From positions 124,001 to 188,000 of the forward strand of contig NZ_NIHC01000005.1 in the NCBI RefSeq assembly GCF_002806945.1: a DNA stretch of 64,000 bases, given 5' to 3'. Every line of letters starts with the position of its first letter. The stretch's first letter is position 1. This DNA is from Marinobacter salexigens. GTDB lineage: Bacteria > Pseudomonadota > Gammaproteobacteria > Pseudomonadales > Oleiphilaceae. Shown here in pieces: positions 62,552 to 64,000 of the stretch. A program made the position numbers and the translations under genes. The notes under the pieces were generated by a model, which was not told the DNA's origin, did not search any database, and was given only the letters and a program-made list of their open reading frames with translations.

Positions 62552-63166
62552 TCAGGCCTGCAAGCTGCCATTCGTTGCCAAATGAATAGCGATAGCTGCC
62601 ATCATCACACCAATTACACCATCAATGATTCGCCAGGCCATTGGGCGTGACAGTATCGGCGCCAGGGCAGACCCACTCCAGGCCAACAAACCAAACCACA
62701 TTACAGACGCGCTGCTGGCCCCCGCCACAAAGGTGGTAGCATTCTCCTGTTGGGCACCAATAGCAGGAATCAACAAAAGCGTATCCAGGTACACCTGGGG
62801 GTTAAGCAGGGTTACCGCAAGCGTGGTAAACAGAACCCCTTTCAGACTTCTGCGCCTGGCCTCTCCAACATCCAGCGCACCTCGCCCCCTGCCAGCCCGC
62901 ACAAACGCCTGAATAGCCAGCCAACCCAGGAATACCACACCAAGCCAGCGCAAGACCTCCAAGGCTTCCGGCATCGCCATCAAGGCCGCACTCACGCCGA
63001 ACATACCCAGAGTAAAGAGCGTTACATCTGCAGCCATACAAAAACCGGCGGCCCACCAATGGTGCTCACGCCGTATCGCCTGGCTCAGCACATACGCATT
63101 CTGCGCCCCGATTGCGATGATAATACCGCCGCAAACAATCAAACCTGTCAGGTAACTTTCAAACAC
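62552..63166 (-). CDS. argO: LysE/ArgO-type basic amino acid exporter
   Basis: A 204-residue, six-helix exporter of the LysE family; GGIIIAIGAQNAYVLSQAIRR at the start and LLNPQVYLDTLLLIPAIGA are the ArgO/LysE signatures. It should export arginine (and canavanine or lysine). It is divergent from argP, whose product activates argO in E. coli. The intergenic space is 91 bases. Confidence 0.92.
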   Translation of the reverse strand: MFESYLTGLIVCGGIIIAIGAQNAYVLSQAIRREHHWWAAGFCMAADVTLFTLGMFGVSAALMAMPEALEVLRWLGVVFLGWLAIQAFVRAGRGRGALDVGEARRRSLKGVLFTTLAVTLLNPQVYLDTLLLIPAIGAQQENATTFVAGASSASVMWFGLLAWSGSALAPILSRPMAWRIIDGVIGVMMAAIAIHLATNGSLQA

Positions 63167-63257
63167 GGTTACTGGCTCCGTTTTTCCGATGCCGCAAGAA
63201 TACCCAGATAGCGCTATACTTAAAATTCATAAATGTAATGGCGCATCAGTTCTACTA
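63167..63257. promoter_or_regulatory. argO-argP divergent control region
   Basis: A 91-base AT-rich space with the plausible plus-strand -10 TATACT (63215-63220), without a good -35, so activation is likely. In E. coli ArgP binds between these genes; here the binding site is assumed by position. Confidence 0.45.
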
Positions 63258-64000
63258 ATGATTGACTACAAATTACTGGAAGCTCTTGCCACTGTTGTCG
63301 AAGCGGGCGGATTCGAACGTGCCGGCGCTGTGCTTGGCCTCAGCCAATCAGCGGTTTCCCAGCGAATCCGCACCCTTGAAATTCGCATCGGCCAACCGGT
63401 TTTATTACGCAGCCCGGTTCTCAGGGCAACGCCGGCCGGGCAACAGTTGCTCAACCATGTTCAGCAAGTTCAGCTGCTGGAACGAGATTTGGCCAAGTCG
63501 CTTCCCACTCTATCGGAGCCTGCGGCAAGGCTGCGCATTGCTCTCAATGCTGACAGCCTGGCAACCTGGTGGGCAGATGCTATTGGCCCACTCAGCAACA
63601 ATGAAGACCTGCTATTAGATCTGGTGGTGGAAGATCAGGACATTGCTCTGCGCAGAATGCGCGAAGGTGATGTTGCAGCCTGCCTGTGCAGCAGCTCTCA
63701 ACCTGTAGCCGGAGCCCGTTGCATATATCTGGGCACTATGACCTACCTGCCGTTGGCCACCCCAGAGTATAAAAGGAAATATTTCAGTCAGGGCTTCAAC
63801 GAACATAGCCTACAGGCAGCACCAGCGATCATCTATGGGCCAAACGATAAGCTACAGCACCGTTTCCTGGCAGAGAGTGGCTACCATGGAACCTTCGGCT
63901 ACCACCTTTGCCCATCATCGGAGGGCTTTGTAAAATTGGCTCTCGCCGGTATGGGCTACGGAATGATTCCGGAGATTCAGGCACAGCGGGAAATTAAAAA
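63258..64000 (+). CDS. argP: LysR-type regulator ArgP, cut at window end
   Basis: ArgP/IciA transcription factor, open from the ATG at 63258 to the edge (247 residues visible of about 300). The N-terminal winged HTH is complete: IDYKLLEALATVVEAGGFERAG and SQSAVSQRIRTLE, typical of ArgP. The effector domain has LRIALNADSLATWW, as in ArgP, which senses Arg/Lys and turns on argO. Confidence 0.92.
   Translation, partial: MIDYKLLEALATVVEAGGFERAGAVLGLSQSAVSQRIRTLEIRIGQPVLLRSPVLRATPAGQQLLNHVQQVQLLERDLAKSLPTLSEPAARLRIALNADSLATWWADAIGPLSNNEDLLLDLVVEDQDIALRRMREGDVAACLCSSSQPVAGARCIYLGTMTYLPLATPEYKRKYFSQGFNEHSLQAAPAIIYGPNDKLQHRFLAESGYHGTFGYHLCPSSEGFVKLALAGMGYGMIPEIQAQREIK

Noticed and set aside
1-64000. 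CRISPR arrays, tRNA/rRNA genes, insertion sequences
   Set aside because: No regularly spaced direct repeats, cloverleaf candidates or transposase frames were seen when reading both strands.

Overview
The window reads as a chromosomal segment of a marine gammaproteobacterium, most like Marinobacter. This rests on recognition of protein types (BCAA-type ABC operon, valine-degradation mms cluster with divergent AraC regulator, OsmC-YcaO fusion, DUF3686/flotillin/PspA cluster) and not on a database search. It is densely coding. I see no tRNA, rRNA, CRISPR, prophage or insertion sequence.

Layout. 1-2528: the end of an RND efflux operon (permease cut by the window edge, lipoprotein adaptor). 2763-7573: a five-gene high-affinity branched-chain amino acid/amide-type ABC importer (livG, livF, binding protein, livH, livM), preceded by a hotdog thioesterase/acyl-CoA synthetase pair (7654-9725) and a proline racemase-superfamily enzyme/MDR reductase pair (9831-12004); palindromes with TTGACGT/TTTACC-type arms lie ahead of livG and of the synthetase. 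12115-16660: AI-2E-type permease, FAD amine oxidase-like enzyme, rhomboid protease with N-terminal zinc ribbons, and BioY.

16690-26475 is a membrane-stress style island arranged around one divergent promoter: on the minus strand a YqiJ-like membrane protein, a YqiK-like flotillin and a 1753-residue DUF3686 AAA+ ATPase; on the plus strand YjfI (DUF2170), a PspA/IM30 (ESCRT-III-like) protein and a small possible ribbon-helix-helix protein. The promoter has a self-complementary -35 shared by both strands and one TTGACA-N5-TGTCAA palindrome just downstream of each -10, so both arms look co-regulated. 26492-37053 is an orphan type VI secretion island: VgrG with a Cys-rich tail, DUF4123 adaptor, a large VasX-like membrane-active effector, a DUF6708 membrane protein, and two tandem tail-anchored paralogues that are candidate immunity/accessory proteins.

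37173-44597: housekeeping and accessory genes (two EamA transporters, RRM protein, YkgJ and rhodanese pair, meso-diaminopimelate dehydrogenase, CopD, OsmC-YcaO). 44794-51491: valine/isobutyrate catabolism (mmsA, acyl-CoA dehydrogenase, enoyl-CoA hydratase, hydroxyisobutyryl-CoA hydrolase, mmsB) with a divergent AraC regulator. 51605-64000: SRPBCC protein, diiron/ODP-like beta-lactamase fold protein, YebC-family regulator coupled to a glutamine amidotransferase, PLD-like protein, AtoE short-chain fatty acid permease with an upstream ANR/FNR-like box, a methyltransferase, a binding protein, RluF, an HSL-type esterase, ArfB, an NlpC/P60 lipoprotein, and the divergent argO/argP pair, argP running off the end.
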